Positions 33,997-41,246 of a DNA stretch of 50,386 bases are shown here, piece after piece (the stretch's first letter is position 1; every line of letters begins with the position of its first letter). Both the position numbers and the translations under genes were made by a program. The DNA comes from an uncultured Nitratireductor sp. GTDB lineage: Bacteria; Pseudomonadota; Alphaproteobacteria; Rhizobiales; Rhizobiaceae. The notes below the pieces were generated by a model that was not told the origin of the DNA, ran no database searches, and saw nothing but the letters and a program-made list of their open reading frames with translations. The stretch covers positions 1 through 50,386 of the forward strand of contig NZ_CAJXGF010000011.1 of assembly GCF_913053745.1 (NCBI RefSeq), read 5' to 3'.

Positions 33997-34902
33997 ATGA
34001 AAGATATCACAAGGGCGATCCCGGCCTTGTTCGTCCTTCTCTGGGCGACAGGTTTCATTGGTGCGCGCTATGCCATGCCATGGGCGGAGCCCTTTACGTT
34101 CCTTTGGGTCCGCTTTGCCCTGACCTTTGCCGTTCTGCTGATGATCGTGCCGCTGGTGAAAGCGAAGTCCATCGGCCCGCGCAATGCTTTGCACGCCGCG
34201 ATTGCGGGCGTTTTGATGCACGGCGTTTATTTAGGCGGTGTTTTCTGGGCGGTTCGCAACGGCTTGCCGGCAGGGTTTGCCGGTCTCATCGTCGGGCTTC
34301 AGCCGATGCTGACTGCCGTTATTGCGGGCTTGTTCCTCGGTGAAAAAGTGACCCGGAAGCACTGGCTGGGTCTTGTGGTCGGACTCGTTGGCGTCGTGAC
34401 CGTGCTTTCACCGAAATTCGGCACCGTAAGCGGCGGGGTGACGGTCGCGACCATCGGCGCGTCCATCATTGCAGTGGTCGCAATGAGCGTGGGCACGGTC
34501 TGGCAGAAGCGCTTCGTGGCAACCGCCGATCTGGTTACCGTAACGCTTTATCAGTATGTCGGCGGTTGGGCGGTAACGTTCTTCGTGTCGTTGATGCTCG
34601 AGACTTGGCGGTTCGAGCTGAACGGGGAACTGATCTTTGCTATGGCCTGGCTGGTTTTCGTTCTGTCCATAGGGGCGATCTTCCTGCTTATGATCCTTAT
34701 TCGGGAAGGCGAGGTGGCGCGCGTGGCCTCGCTGTTCTACCTCGTACCGGCGGTGACCGCGCTGATGGCGTGGGTGCTTTTTGACGAGACGCTGACCCCG
34801 GTGCAACTCGTTGGTATGGCGATCACGACGTTCGGCGTGGCGCTGGCGACGCGGCGCGCATCGCGTCATCCGGTTCCGGCAACGGCGCGTGCCTCTCGGT
34901 AG
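33997..34902 (+). CDS. DMT superfamily (EamA) transporter
   Basis: A 301-residue permease with ten membrane segments in two EamA repeats (about 6-135 and 148-285). The WATGFIGARYAMPWAEPFTFLW region (about 16-37) and the GLQPMLTAVIAGLFLGEKVT segment (about 100-119) are typical of RhaT/RarD-like DMT exporters. The substrate is unknown. The ATG chosen is 22 codons into the open frame. Its 3' end overlaps the convergent YihY gene by 37 bases, so both C-termini are encoded by the same DNA. Confidence 0.88.
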   Translation: MKDITRAIPALFVLLWATGFIGARYAMPWAEPFTFLWVRFALTFAVLLMIVPLVKAKSIGPRNALHAAIAGVLMHGVYLGGVFWAVRNGLPAGFAGLIVGLQPMLTAVIAGLFLGEKVTRKHWLGLVVGLVGVVTVLSPKFGTVSGGVTVATIGASIIAVVAMSVGTVWQKRFVATADLVTVTLYQYVGGWAVTFFVSLMLETWRFELNGELIFAMAWLVFVLSIGAIFLLMILIREGEVARVASLFYLVPAVTALMAWVLFDETLTPVQLVGMAITTFGVALATRRASRHPVPATARASR

Positions 34903-35792
34903 CGTTTGATGGAGGCGTTCAGCTCCCCGCCTAGGATGAACACGGCCGAGATGATGTAGAGAAACACCACTGCGATCATAATCGAGGCGAGGCCGGCATA
35001 GGTGCTCGCATAATTGCTGAAACGGCCGAGATAGGTTGCGAAAAGGCTTGATCCGATAAATGAGCCGAGCACGGTGAAGGTGACGCCGGGCAGCACGTCC
35101 CAAAGGTTGCGCCGGCCGGCCGGCAGCCACAGATGCACCGAAATGAGCGCAAGGACGAGCACCGTCAATGCGATGACGTAGCGCCAGAACGTGATGGTGC
35201 CGACATAGGGGGCGATCCATTCGAGATTGTTTGCGGCGATGCGCAGTGCCACTGGCGCGATGACGAGCAACAGGCTGATGGCGAGAAATCCGAGCGTCGC
35301 GACGAGCACGAAGAACAGGCTTTGCGCACGCAGGCGAAAGATGGAGCGCCGTTCACTGACGCGATAGGCCCGGTTTAGCGAAAGCCGCAATGCCTCTACG
35401 CCGTTCGAGGCGAAGACACCCGCCAGAACGACACCGACTGTGAGGACATCGCTGCGCCGCACGCCGAGCACATTGTGAACTTCCTGCGCGATCGGCTCGG
35501 CGACTTCTTTCGGCCAGGTGTCGAAAATGAGATCGACGGCTTGTTGCGAAAAGGCATCCGCGCCGAGAAAACTCGCCAATGCGGTGGCGAAGATCAGGAA
35601 CGGAAAAAGGGCCATGAGTGCCGAAATGGCGACATGGCTGGCCATCGCCCAGCCGTCATCGGTGTTGAAGTGACCGAGCGCATCGCCGACAATGCGTCTG
35701 GTGGCTTTCAATCCGCGCACGGCAATTCCTTTCGTGGTTCTCGACGCTGCTTCTTGTTGTTTCACTTCGGCCAATATGTGAAACCGTGACAC
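34866..35792 (-). CDS. YihY/BrkB-family membrane protein
   Basis: A 308-residue protein with about six membrane segments of the YihY (formerly 'ribonuclease BN') family. The conserved start DDGWAMASHVAISALMALFPFLIF (about 45-68) and the LPAGRRNLWDVLPGVTFTVLGSF block (about 222-245) are clear. The function is not settled; it is not an RNase. It starts with GTG, and the divergent SDR gene begins 27 bases away. Its last 37 bases overlap the convergent EamA gene. Confidence 0.87.
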   Translation of the reverse strand: MSRFHILAEVKQQEAASRTTKGIAVRGLKATRRIVGDALGHFNTDDGWAMASHVAISALMALFPFLIFATALASFLGADAFSQQAVDLIFDTWPKEVAEPIAQEVHNVLGVRRSDVLTVGVVLAGVFASNGVEALRLSLNRAYRVSERRSIFRLRAQSLFFVLVATLGFLAISLLLVIAPVALRIAANNLEWIAPYVGTITFWRYVIALTVLVLALISVHLWLPAGRRNLWDVLPGVTFTVLGSFIGSSLFATYLGRFSNYASTYAGLASIMIAVVFLYIISAVFILGGELNASIKRYREARAVAGTG

Positions 35793-35819
35793 TTATAGAC
35801 AAGTGCTGACGGGAATTTC

Positions 35820-36653
35820 ATGGGCACGGACCGCACGATTCTGATCACCGGTGCATCATCCGGCATCGGCGCCTGGTGCGCCAAAGCACTGCGTAAGGAC
35901 GGTTGGCGGGTCTTTGCAACGGTGCGCCGAACGGAGGATCGTCAGTCGCTCGAAAAGGAGGGGATAGAGCCCTTCTATCTCGACTACGCCGAGCCCGAAT
36001 CGATTGCCACCCTTGTCGATGACGTCATGAACCGAACCGGCGGTTCCCTGGATGCGCTGTTCAACAATGGCGCCTATGCACAAGCAGGCGCGGTCGAGGA
36101 TCTGCCGGTGGATGCATTGCGCCATCAATTCGAGGTGAATGTCTTTGGCTGGCACGATCTTACGCAACGCATTGTCCCGGTGATGCGGAGGCAGGGGCAT
36201 GGCCGGATTGTGCATTGCTCATCGATACTCGGGCTCGTTCCCATCAAATTCCGCGGTGCCTATGCTGCGTCGAAACATGCTCTGGAGGGGCTCATGCTTT
36301 GCCAGAGAGCAGAGCTCGAAGGCTCGGGCGTTCATGTTTCGCTGATCGAGCCGGGCCCGATCGCCTCGAAAATGGCCAGCAACGGGTTGCCCTGGTTCGA
36401 ACGTTACATCGACCATGAGAATTCCGTTCACCGGAAAGCGTATGAGGCGCAGCTTGCGCGTTTGCGGCAAGGCGGTGTGAAGTCGCGTTTCAAACTCGGA
36501 CCGGACGCCGTCTATGTCCGGCTTTCCCACGCACTCCTTTCTCCGCGCCCGAAACCGCACTATGTGATAACCACACCGGCGCGTATCGGTGTCGCATTGA
36601 AACGGCTCCTTCCCTCGCGCATGCTGTATCGCTTCCTGTCCAATCAGGGCTGA
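35820..36653 (+). CDS. Short-chain dehydrogenase/reductase (SDR)
   Basis: A 277-residue classical SDR. The dinucleotide motif TGASSGIG is at 10-17, NNGAY (about 81-85) replaces the NNAG motif, the catalytic Ser is in HCSSILG, and the active-site YAASK is at about 143-147. NAD(P) oxidoreductase activity is expected; the substrate is unknown. It is followed 19 bases later by the twin-TM protein gene and then by the cobalamin adenosyltransferase gene, all on the same strand. Confidence 0.9.
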   Translation: MGTDRTILITGASSGIGAWCAKALRKDGWRVFATVRRTEDRQSLEKEGIEPFYLDYAEPESIATLVDDVMNRTGGSLDALFNNGAYAQAGAVEDLPVDALRHQFEVNVFGWHDLTQRIVPVMRRQGHGRIVHCSSILGLVPIKFRGAYAASKHALEGLMLCQRAELEGSGVHVSLIEPGPIASKMASNGLPWFERYIDHENSVHRKAYEAQLARLRQGGVKSRFKLGPDAVYVRLSHALLSPRPKPHYVITTPARIGVALKRLLPSRMLYRFLSNQG

Positions 36654-36672
36654 ACCCGAGAAGAAAGCCGTC

Positions 36673-36873
36673 ATGTCCACAGTCTTTAACATTCTCTCCA
36701 TCCTCGTGATGATGGCGGTCGTGATCGTCCTCATTCGCGGCCTCATGAACATGATGCGCGGGGGCTCGGCCAACACGTCGAACAAACTTATGCAGGCGCG
36801 GGTTGTGCTCCAGGCTGTCGCCATCGTCTTTGTTGTGCTCGCGCTTTACTATGCGCGCTCCAAGGGCGGTTGA
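36673..36873 (+). CDS. Twin transmembrane (HIG1-like) protein
   Basis: A 66-residue protein made almost only of two membrane helices (about 4-25 and 42-62) joined by a short polar loop (RGGSANTSNKLMQARVV). This is the twin-TM/HIG1-like pattern often found just before PduO-type adenosyltransferase genes in Hyphomicrobiales. HIG1 proteins of mitochondria assist respiratory supercomplexes; whether this one does so is unknown. It sits 19 bases after the SDR gene and 8 bases before the next gene. Confidence 0.85.
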   Translation: MSTVFNILSILVMMAVVIVLIRGLMNMMRGGSANTSNKLMQARVVLQAVAIVFVVLALYYARSKGG

Positions 36874-36881
36874 GGCGTTTC

Positions 36882-37463
36882 ATGGTCAAGCTGAACAAAA
36901 TTTACACTCGCACGGGCGATGACGGGACCACGGGTCTCGGCTCGCGCACGCGTCGCTTGAAGAGCGATCTCAGGGTCGCCTCCTATGGCACCGTGGACGA
37001 GGCGAACGCCTGTATCGGTATGGCGCGTATTCATCTGGCCGACACGCAGCCAGCAATTGATGCGATGCTTGCGCGCATCCAGAACGACCTGTTCGATCTC
37101 GGGGCGGACCTCGCCACGCCCGACACGGGTGAAGCGCTGGAATATGAGCCATTGCGCATCATTCAGAGCCAGGTGGATCGGCTGGAGTCCGATATCGATG
37201 CGCTGAACGCCAATCTCGCTCCGCTGCGCTCCTTCGTTTTGCCTGGCGGAAAACCGGCGGCCGCGGCGCTGCATCTTGCCCGCACCGTTTCGCGACGGGC
37301 CGAGCGTTTGATGGTGGAGCTCAGGACCGTTGAGGGCGAGACCGTAAGCGATGCGGCCATGCGCTACATCAATCGTGTCTCGGATTTTCTGTTCGTTGCT
37401 TCGCGCGCTGTAAATGACAATGGCGCGCTCGACGTGCTATGGGTGCCGGGGCAGAACCGCTGA
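36882..37463 (+). CDS. Cob(I)yrinic acid a,c-diamide adenosyltransferase, PduO type
   Basis: A 193-residue ATP:corrinoid adenosyltransferase, making the coenzyme form of vitamin B12. The ATP-binding KIYTRTGDDGTTGLGS (6-21) is the family start, and ARTVSRRAERLMVEL (about 133-147) and INRVSDFLFVASR (about 168-180) form the rest of the active site between subunits. The ATG was preferred to a TTG four codons earlier. It is part of the SDR / twin-TM / adenosyltransferase / rhomboid series. Confidence 0.93.
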   Translation: MVKLNKIYTRTGDDGTTGLGSRTRRLKSDLRVASYGTVDEANACIGMARIHLADTQPAIDAMLARIQNDLFDLGADLATPDTGEALEYEPLRIIQSQVDRLESDIDALNANLAPLRSFVLPGGKPAAAALHLARTVSRRAERLMVELRTVEGETVSDAAMRYINRVSDFLFVASRAVNDNGALDVLWVPGQNR

Positions 37464-37503
37464 CGCATTAGGGCCGGAATCGGGGCCCGCAACGAGGGCT
37501 CCG

Positions 37504-38271
37504 ATGTTCATACCGCTGCACGATGCCAACAGCCTGCGCCATATCAAACGACAATATGTCACGCTGACGATTATCGCGGTCAACATCCTGGCCTATCTGG
37601 TGACGGCGGTTGGCGGTACGGATTTCGCGTTCGCAGCCGCCCTGGGGCTTGGTTATATCCCTTCCGTTTCCAACGACCTGGCGGTATTGCCGCCGGAGCT
37701 CGATCTGGTTCCCGAACCGCTCACCTACATTACCTACTCCTTCCTGCATGGCGACCTGATGCATCTTGGCGGCAACATGCTGTTTCTCTGGGTGTTCGGC
37801 GACAATGTGGAGGATGCGCTCGGGCATTTCCGCTATCTTGTTTTCTATCTCGCCTGCGCTGTCGCAGGTGCCTATATGCATGGTTTCATTGCACCGGATT
37901 CCAACGCGCCGCTGATCGGTGCATCCGGTTCCATTGCAGGCATCGTCGCCGCCTATCTGATCCTACATCCACGGGTGAAGATTTGGGTGCTGGCGTTTGC
38001 GCGCATCCCGCTGCGCATACCCGCCTTCATTCTTCTCGCCTTATGGATCGGCTTTCAGTTTCTGATGCTGTTGATCGACACCGAAAACCAGGTTTCCTGG
38101 GCCGCACATGCAGGCGGTATCCTTGCGGGCGCCGTGCTCGTGTTGGTGCTTAGGCGTGGCGACGTTCCGCTGTTCGACCGGCGGCTTGAAAAACCACGCG
38201 CCGTCGAGCTCGAAAAACCGGATATGGCGCGGCCGTTGGAAACGGAACAGCCACGCTGGGGGCGACAATAG
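37504..38271 (+). CDS. Rhomboid-family intramembrane serine protease
   Basis: A 255-residue membrane protease. The catalytic dyad is Ser141 in the GASGSIAG motif (139-146) and His202 in AAHAGG. The conserved HGDLMHLGGNMLFLWVFGD block is at 82-100. Seven hydrophobic segments fit, with a short polar C-terminal tail. Rhomboids cleave membrane proteins within their transmembrane helices; the substrate is unknown. It lies 40 bases after the adenosyltransferase gene. Confidence 0.92.
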   Translation: MFIPLHDANSLRHIKRQYVTLTIIAVNILAYLVTAVGGTDFAFAAALGLGYIPSVSNDLAVLPPELDLVPEPLTYITYSFLHGDLMHLGGNMLFLWVFGDNVEDALGHFRYLVFYLACAVAGAYMHGFIAPDSNAPLIGASGSIAGIVAAYLILHPRVKIWVLAFARIPLRIPAFILLALWIGFQFLMLLIDTENQVSWAAHAGGILAGAVLVLVLRRGDVPLFDRRLEKPRAVELEKPDMARPLETEQPRWGRQ

Positions 38272-38285
38272 CGCATTGCAACATA

Positions 38286-38314
38286 TTGACGTGAACGTCA
38301 GGCCTCTCTACGGT
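38286..38314 (+). promoter_or_regulatory. Putative etfBA promoter with TGACGT-GA-ACGTCA operator
   Basis: TTGACG (38286-38291) and TACGGT (38309-38314) are 17 bases apart, about 140 bases upstream of etfB. A perfect 6+2+6 inverted repeat TGACGTGAACGTCA (38287-38300) overlaps the -35 hexamer. It resembles, from memory, MerR-family LiuR-type sites that control branched-chain and acyl-CoA degradation genes, including etf. The regulator is inferred. Confidence 0.5.
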
Positions 38315-38454
38315 CCCGCCAACTTCGGGGACGAGCCGCAACGAGGGGAGGAGTGTCTCATTTTCCTTGCATATGTCGGCATTCGGCTACCCGGCGGGTC
38401 CATCTGCTGATATTCAGCACCAGAACCGAAATCCACCATGGAAGGTGATTGCGC

Positions 38455-39204
38455 ATGAAAGTCCTTGTTCCGGTAAAGCGGGTCATCGACGCCAATGTGA
38501 AGCCCCGCGTGAAGGCGGATGGCTCGGGTGTCGAGCTGACGAACGTCAAGATGGCTATGAACCCGTTTTGTGAAATCGCGGTCGAAGAAGCGATCCGCAT
38601 GAAAGAAGCCGGCAAGGTGGAAGAAATCGTCGCTGTGTCGATCGGCCCGGAGAAGGCCCAGGAGACATTGCGTACCGCCCTCGCAATGGGCGCTGACCGC
38701 GCCATTCTGGTCAAAACCGACGACGCTGTTGAGCCACTCGACGTCGCCAAGATTCTCAAGGGTGTCGCCGAAGAAGAAAACCCCGAGATCGTTATTCTGG
38801 GCAAGCAGGCCATCGACGACGATTCCAACCAGACCGGCCAGATGCTGGCCGCGCTCCTTGGCTGGAGCCAGGGCACGTTCGCGTCCGATGTGGAAATTTC
38901 CGACGGCAAGGCCAAGGTCACCCGCGAAGTGGATGGCGGTCTTCAGGTGGTCGAACTCAAACTGCCGGCCATCGTTACCACGGATCTGCGTCTGAACGAA
39001 CCGCGCTACGCTTCACTGCCGAACATCATGAAGGCTAAGAAAAAACCGCTCGATGCCAAGACGCCGGGTGATTACGGCGTCGAAGTCAAGGCCCGCCTCA
39101 AGGTGCTGAAAACCGAGGAGCCGGCCGGTCGCAAGGCAGGTATCAAAGTGGGTTCCGTCGCCGAACTGGTCGACAAGCTCAAGAACGAAGCCGGCGTGCT
39201 TTAA
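38455..39204 (+). CDS. etfB: Electron transfer flavoprotein beta subunit
   Basis: A 249-residue ETF beta subunit. It begins [12 protein letters not shown] and contains [19 protein letters not shown] (about 116-134), the AMP/FAD-contacting loop of the family, and the [20 protein letters not shown] signature (about 178-198), which includes the recognition loop contacting acyl-CoA dehydrogenases. With EtfA it carries electrons from acyl-CoA dehydrogenases to ETF-ubiquinone oxidoreductase. It precedes etfA by 18 bases, in an operon led by the promoter at 38286. Confidence 0.96.
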   Translation: MKVLVPVKRVIDANVKPRVKADGSGVELTNVKMAMNPFCEIAVEEAIRMKEAGKVEEIVAVSIGPEKAQETLRTALAMGADRAILVKTDDAVEPLDVAKILKGVAEEENPEIVILGKQAIDDDSNQTGQMLAALLGWSQGTFASDVEISDGKAKVTREVDGGLQVVELKLPAIVTTDLRLNEPRYASLPNIMKAKKKPLDAKTPGDYGVEVKARLKVLKTEEPAGRKAGIKVGSVAELVDKLKNEAGVL

Positions 39205-39222
39205 GCGGAAGGGAGAAACAAG

Positions 39223-40152
39223 ATGGCCATTCTTCTGATTGCCGAACACGACAATGAAACCCTTTCCGATCAGACTGCCAAGGCGCTCTCCGCGGCGAGC
39301 CAGATCGGCTCTGACGTGGATGTTCTGATCGCCGGCAAAGGCGCAAAGGCTGTGGCCGAGGCCGCATCGAAACTCTCTGGCGTGCGCAAGGTTTTGCTGG
39401 CCGAGAGCGATGCGCTCGCCGAACGCCTGGCCGAGCCGCTCTCCGACCTTGTGGTTTCGCTGGCAGACGGTTACGACACCTTTGTCGCCCCCGCCACGAC
39501 CACAGGTAAGAACGTGATGCCGCGCGTTGCAGCGCTGCTCGACGTGATGCAGGTGTCCGACATTGTCGAGGTGGTTGACGCCAAGACGTTCAAGCGTCCG
39601 ATCTACGCCGGCAACGCCATCCAGACGGTCGAGGCGACGGATAGCAAGCACGTGATTACCGTCCGCACCGCTTCGTTCCAGGGGGCCGGCGAAGGCGGTT
39701 CTGCTTCGGTGGACAGTGTCGATGCACCTGCCGATTCCGGTCTGTCGACTTTCGTCGAAAACCGCATCGCCGAGAGCGATCGTCCGGAGCTGACATCGGC
39801 CAAGATCATCATTTCCGGTGGTCGCGCGCTCGGCTCGGAAGAAAAGTTCAAAGAGGTTATCCTGCCGGTGGCCGATAAGCTGGGCGCCGCCGTGGGCGCT
39901 TCGCGCGCAGCGGTCGATGCGGGCTATGCTCCGAACGACTGGCAGGTGGGACAGACGGGTAAGGTGGTTGCGCCCGATCTTTACATCGCCTGCGGCATCT
40001 CTGGTGCTATCCAGCACCTGGCGGGTATGAAGGATTCCAAGGTGATCGTTGCGATCAACAAGGATGAAGAGGCTCCGATCTTCCAGGTTGCCGATTACGG
40101 CCTGGTCGCGGACCTTTTCGACGTGCTGCCGGAGCTCGAAAAGGCGCTTTGA
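39223..40152 (+). CDS. etfA: Electron transfer flavoprotein alpha subunit
   Basis: A 309-residue ETF alpha subunit. The N-terminal adenine-nucleotide-type domain (about 1-185) is followed by the FAD domain, with [12 protein letters not shown] (about 197-208), [24 protein letters not shown] (about 223-246), [17 protein letters not shown] (about 252-268) and [18 protein letters not shown] (about 278-295). It forms the FAD-binding heterodimer with EtfB. A strong intrinsic terminator follows 33 bases after the stop. Confidence 0.96.
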   Translation: MAILLIAEHDNETLSDQTAKALSAASQIGSDVDVLIAGKGAKAVAEAASKLSGVRKVLLAESDALAERLAEPLSDLVVSLADGYDTFVAPATTTGKNVMPRVAALLDVMQVSDIVEVVDAKTFKRPIYAGNAIQTVEATDSKHVITVRTASFQGAGEGGSASVDSVDAPADSGLSTFVENRIAESDRPELTSAKIIISGGRALGSEEKFKEVILPVADKLGAAVGASRAAVDAGYAPNDWQVGQTGKVVAPDLYIACGISGAIQHLAGMKDSKVIVAINKDEEAPIFQVADYGLVADLFDVLPELEKAL

Positions 40153-40185
40153 GCCGATAATCAGAACACCGGAATCTCAGGCAAC

Positions 40186-40213
40186 AGCCCCGCTTTCGAG
40201 CGGGGCTTTTTTT
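40186..40213 (+). terminator. Intrinsic terminator of etfBA
   Basis: AGCCCCGCT-TTCG-AGCGGGGCT forms a perfect 9-bp stem with a UUCG loop, followed by a seven-T run (40207-40213). It lies 33 bases after the etfA stop. This is the strongest terminator in the window and separates etfBA from the dehydrogenase gene. Confidence 0.93.
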
Positions 40214-40281
40214 GTCCGGAATGAAGAGCCCGGGTGGCCGCGTGCGGATGCGAAGGATTTTGGGCGCGGGGGTAGACGTCA

Positions 40282-40310
40282 TTGCGCGGCGCATCTAGTT
40301 TGCAGCGCAA
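40282..40310. promoter_or_regulatory. Inverted repeat upstream of hydroxybutyryl-CoA dehydrogenase gene
   Basis: TTGCGCGGC (40282-40290) and GCAGCGCAA (40302-40310) form an inverted repeat matching at 8 of 9 positions, separated by 11 bases, ending 45 bases before the start codon. It could be an operator or a leader stem. No promoter hexamers are convincing here. Confidence 0.3.
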
Positions 40311-40355
40311 CAATAGTGACGAAGGGTGCGTGGTGCGCCTCACGGGGTTTTCGAC

Positions 40356-41237
40356 ATGACTGGAAAGATTGAGAAAGTGGGTGTGATCGGTGCGGGTCAG
40401 ATGGGCAGCGGTATCGCTCATGTCGCCGCGCTGGCAGGCTATAATGTAAAACTCTACGATCTTTCCGCGGAGCGGATCGAAGCGGGCATCGCGACCATTT
40501 CCGGCAACATGGCGCGACAGGTTTCCTCTGGCAAGCTGGAAGACAAGGTTCGCCAGGATGCACTGGCATGCATTGCGCCGGCCACAACCATGGAGGCGCT
40601 CGCCGACATGGATCTGGTGATTGAAGCGGCCACCGAAGACGAGACGGTCAAGCGCAAGATTTTCGCGCAGCTTTGCCCCGTCCTCAACCCCGAGGCCATT
40701 GTCGCCACCAACACCTCCTCCATTTCCATCACGCGCCTTGCAGCACAGACCGATCGGGCCGAACGCTTCATCGGCATTCATTTCATGAACCCGGTTCCCG
40801 TGATGAAGCTGGTGGAACTGGTCCGCGGCATTGCTACGGAAGACGATACGTTCGAGAAGGCGCGCGGCTTCGTTGAAACTCTCGACAAGACCATTACGGT
40901 GGCCGAAGATTTCCCGGCCTTCATCGTCAACCGCATCCTTCTGCCGATGATCAACGAGGCGATCTACACGCTCTATGAGGGCGTGGGTACGGTGGAAGCC
41001 ATCGACACGGCCATGAAACTGGGTGCCAACCACCCGATGGGACCGCTACAGCTTGCCGATTTTATCGGCCTCGACACCTGTCTGTCGATCATGCAGGTGC
41101 TCTATGAGGGGCTGGCCGATTCCAAATACCGTCCTTGCCCATTGCTCGTGAAATATGTCGAGGCGGGTTGGCTCGGCCGCAAAACCGGCCGTGGCTTCTA
41201 CGATTATCGCGGCGAGACGCCGGTGCCGACGCGTTAG
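40356..41237 (+). CDS. 3-hydroxybutyryl-CoA dehydrogenase
   Basis: A 293-residue NAD-dependent 3-hydroxyacyl-CoA dehydrogenase. The Rossmann motif GAGQMG is at 12-17. EAATEDETVKRKIFAQL (about 90-106), NTSSISITRLA (about 118-128), the catalytic His in GIHFMNPVPVM (about 138-148) and NRILLPMINEAIYTLYEGV (about 189-207) are all present. The C-terminal domain is complete (MGPLQLADFIGLD). It interconverts acetoacetyl-CoA and 3-hydroxybutyryl-CoA in short-chain beta-oxidation or PHB metabolism. It lies after etfBA but is separated from it by a strong terminator. Confidence 0.93.
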   Translation: MTGKIEKVGVIGAGQMGSGIAHVAALAGYNVKLYDLSAERIEAGIATISGNMARQVSSGKLEDKVRQDALACIAPATTMEALADMDLVIEAATEDETVKRKIFAQLCPVLNPEAIVATNTSSISITRLAAQTDRAERFIGIHFMNPVPVMKLVELVRGIATEDDTFEKARGFVETLDKTITVAEDFPAFIVNRILLPMINEAIYTLYEGVGTVEAIDTAMKLGANHPMGPLQLADFIGLDTCLSIMQVLYEGLADSKYRPCPLLVKYVEAGWLGRKTGRGFYDYRGETPVPTR

Positions 41238-41246
41238 CCCGCCGAA

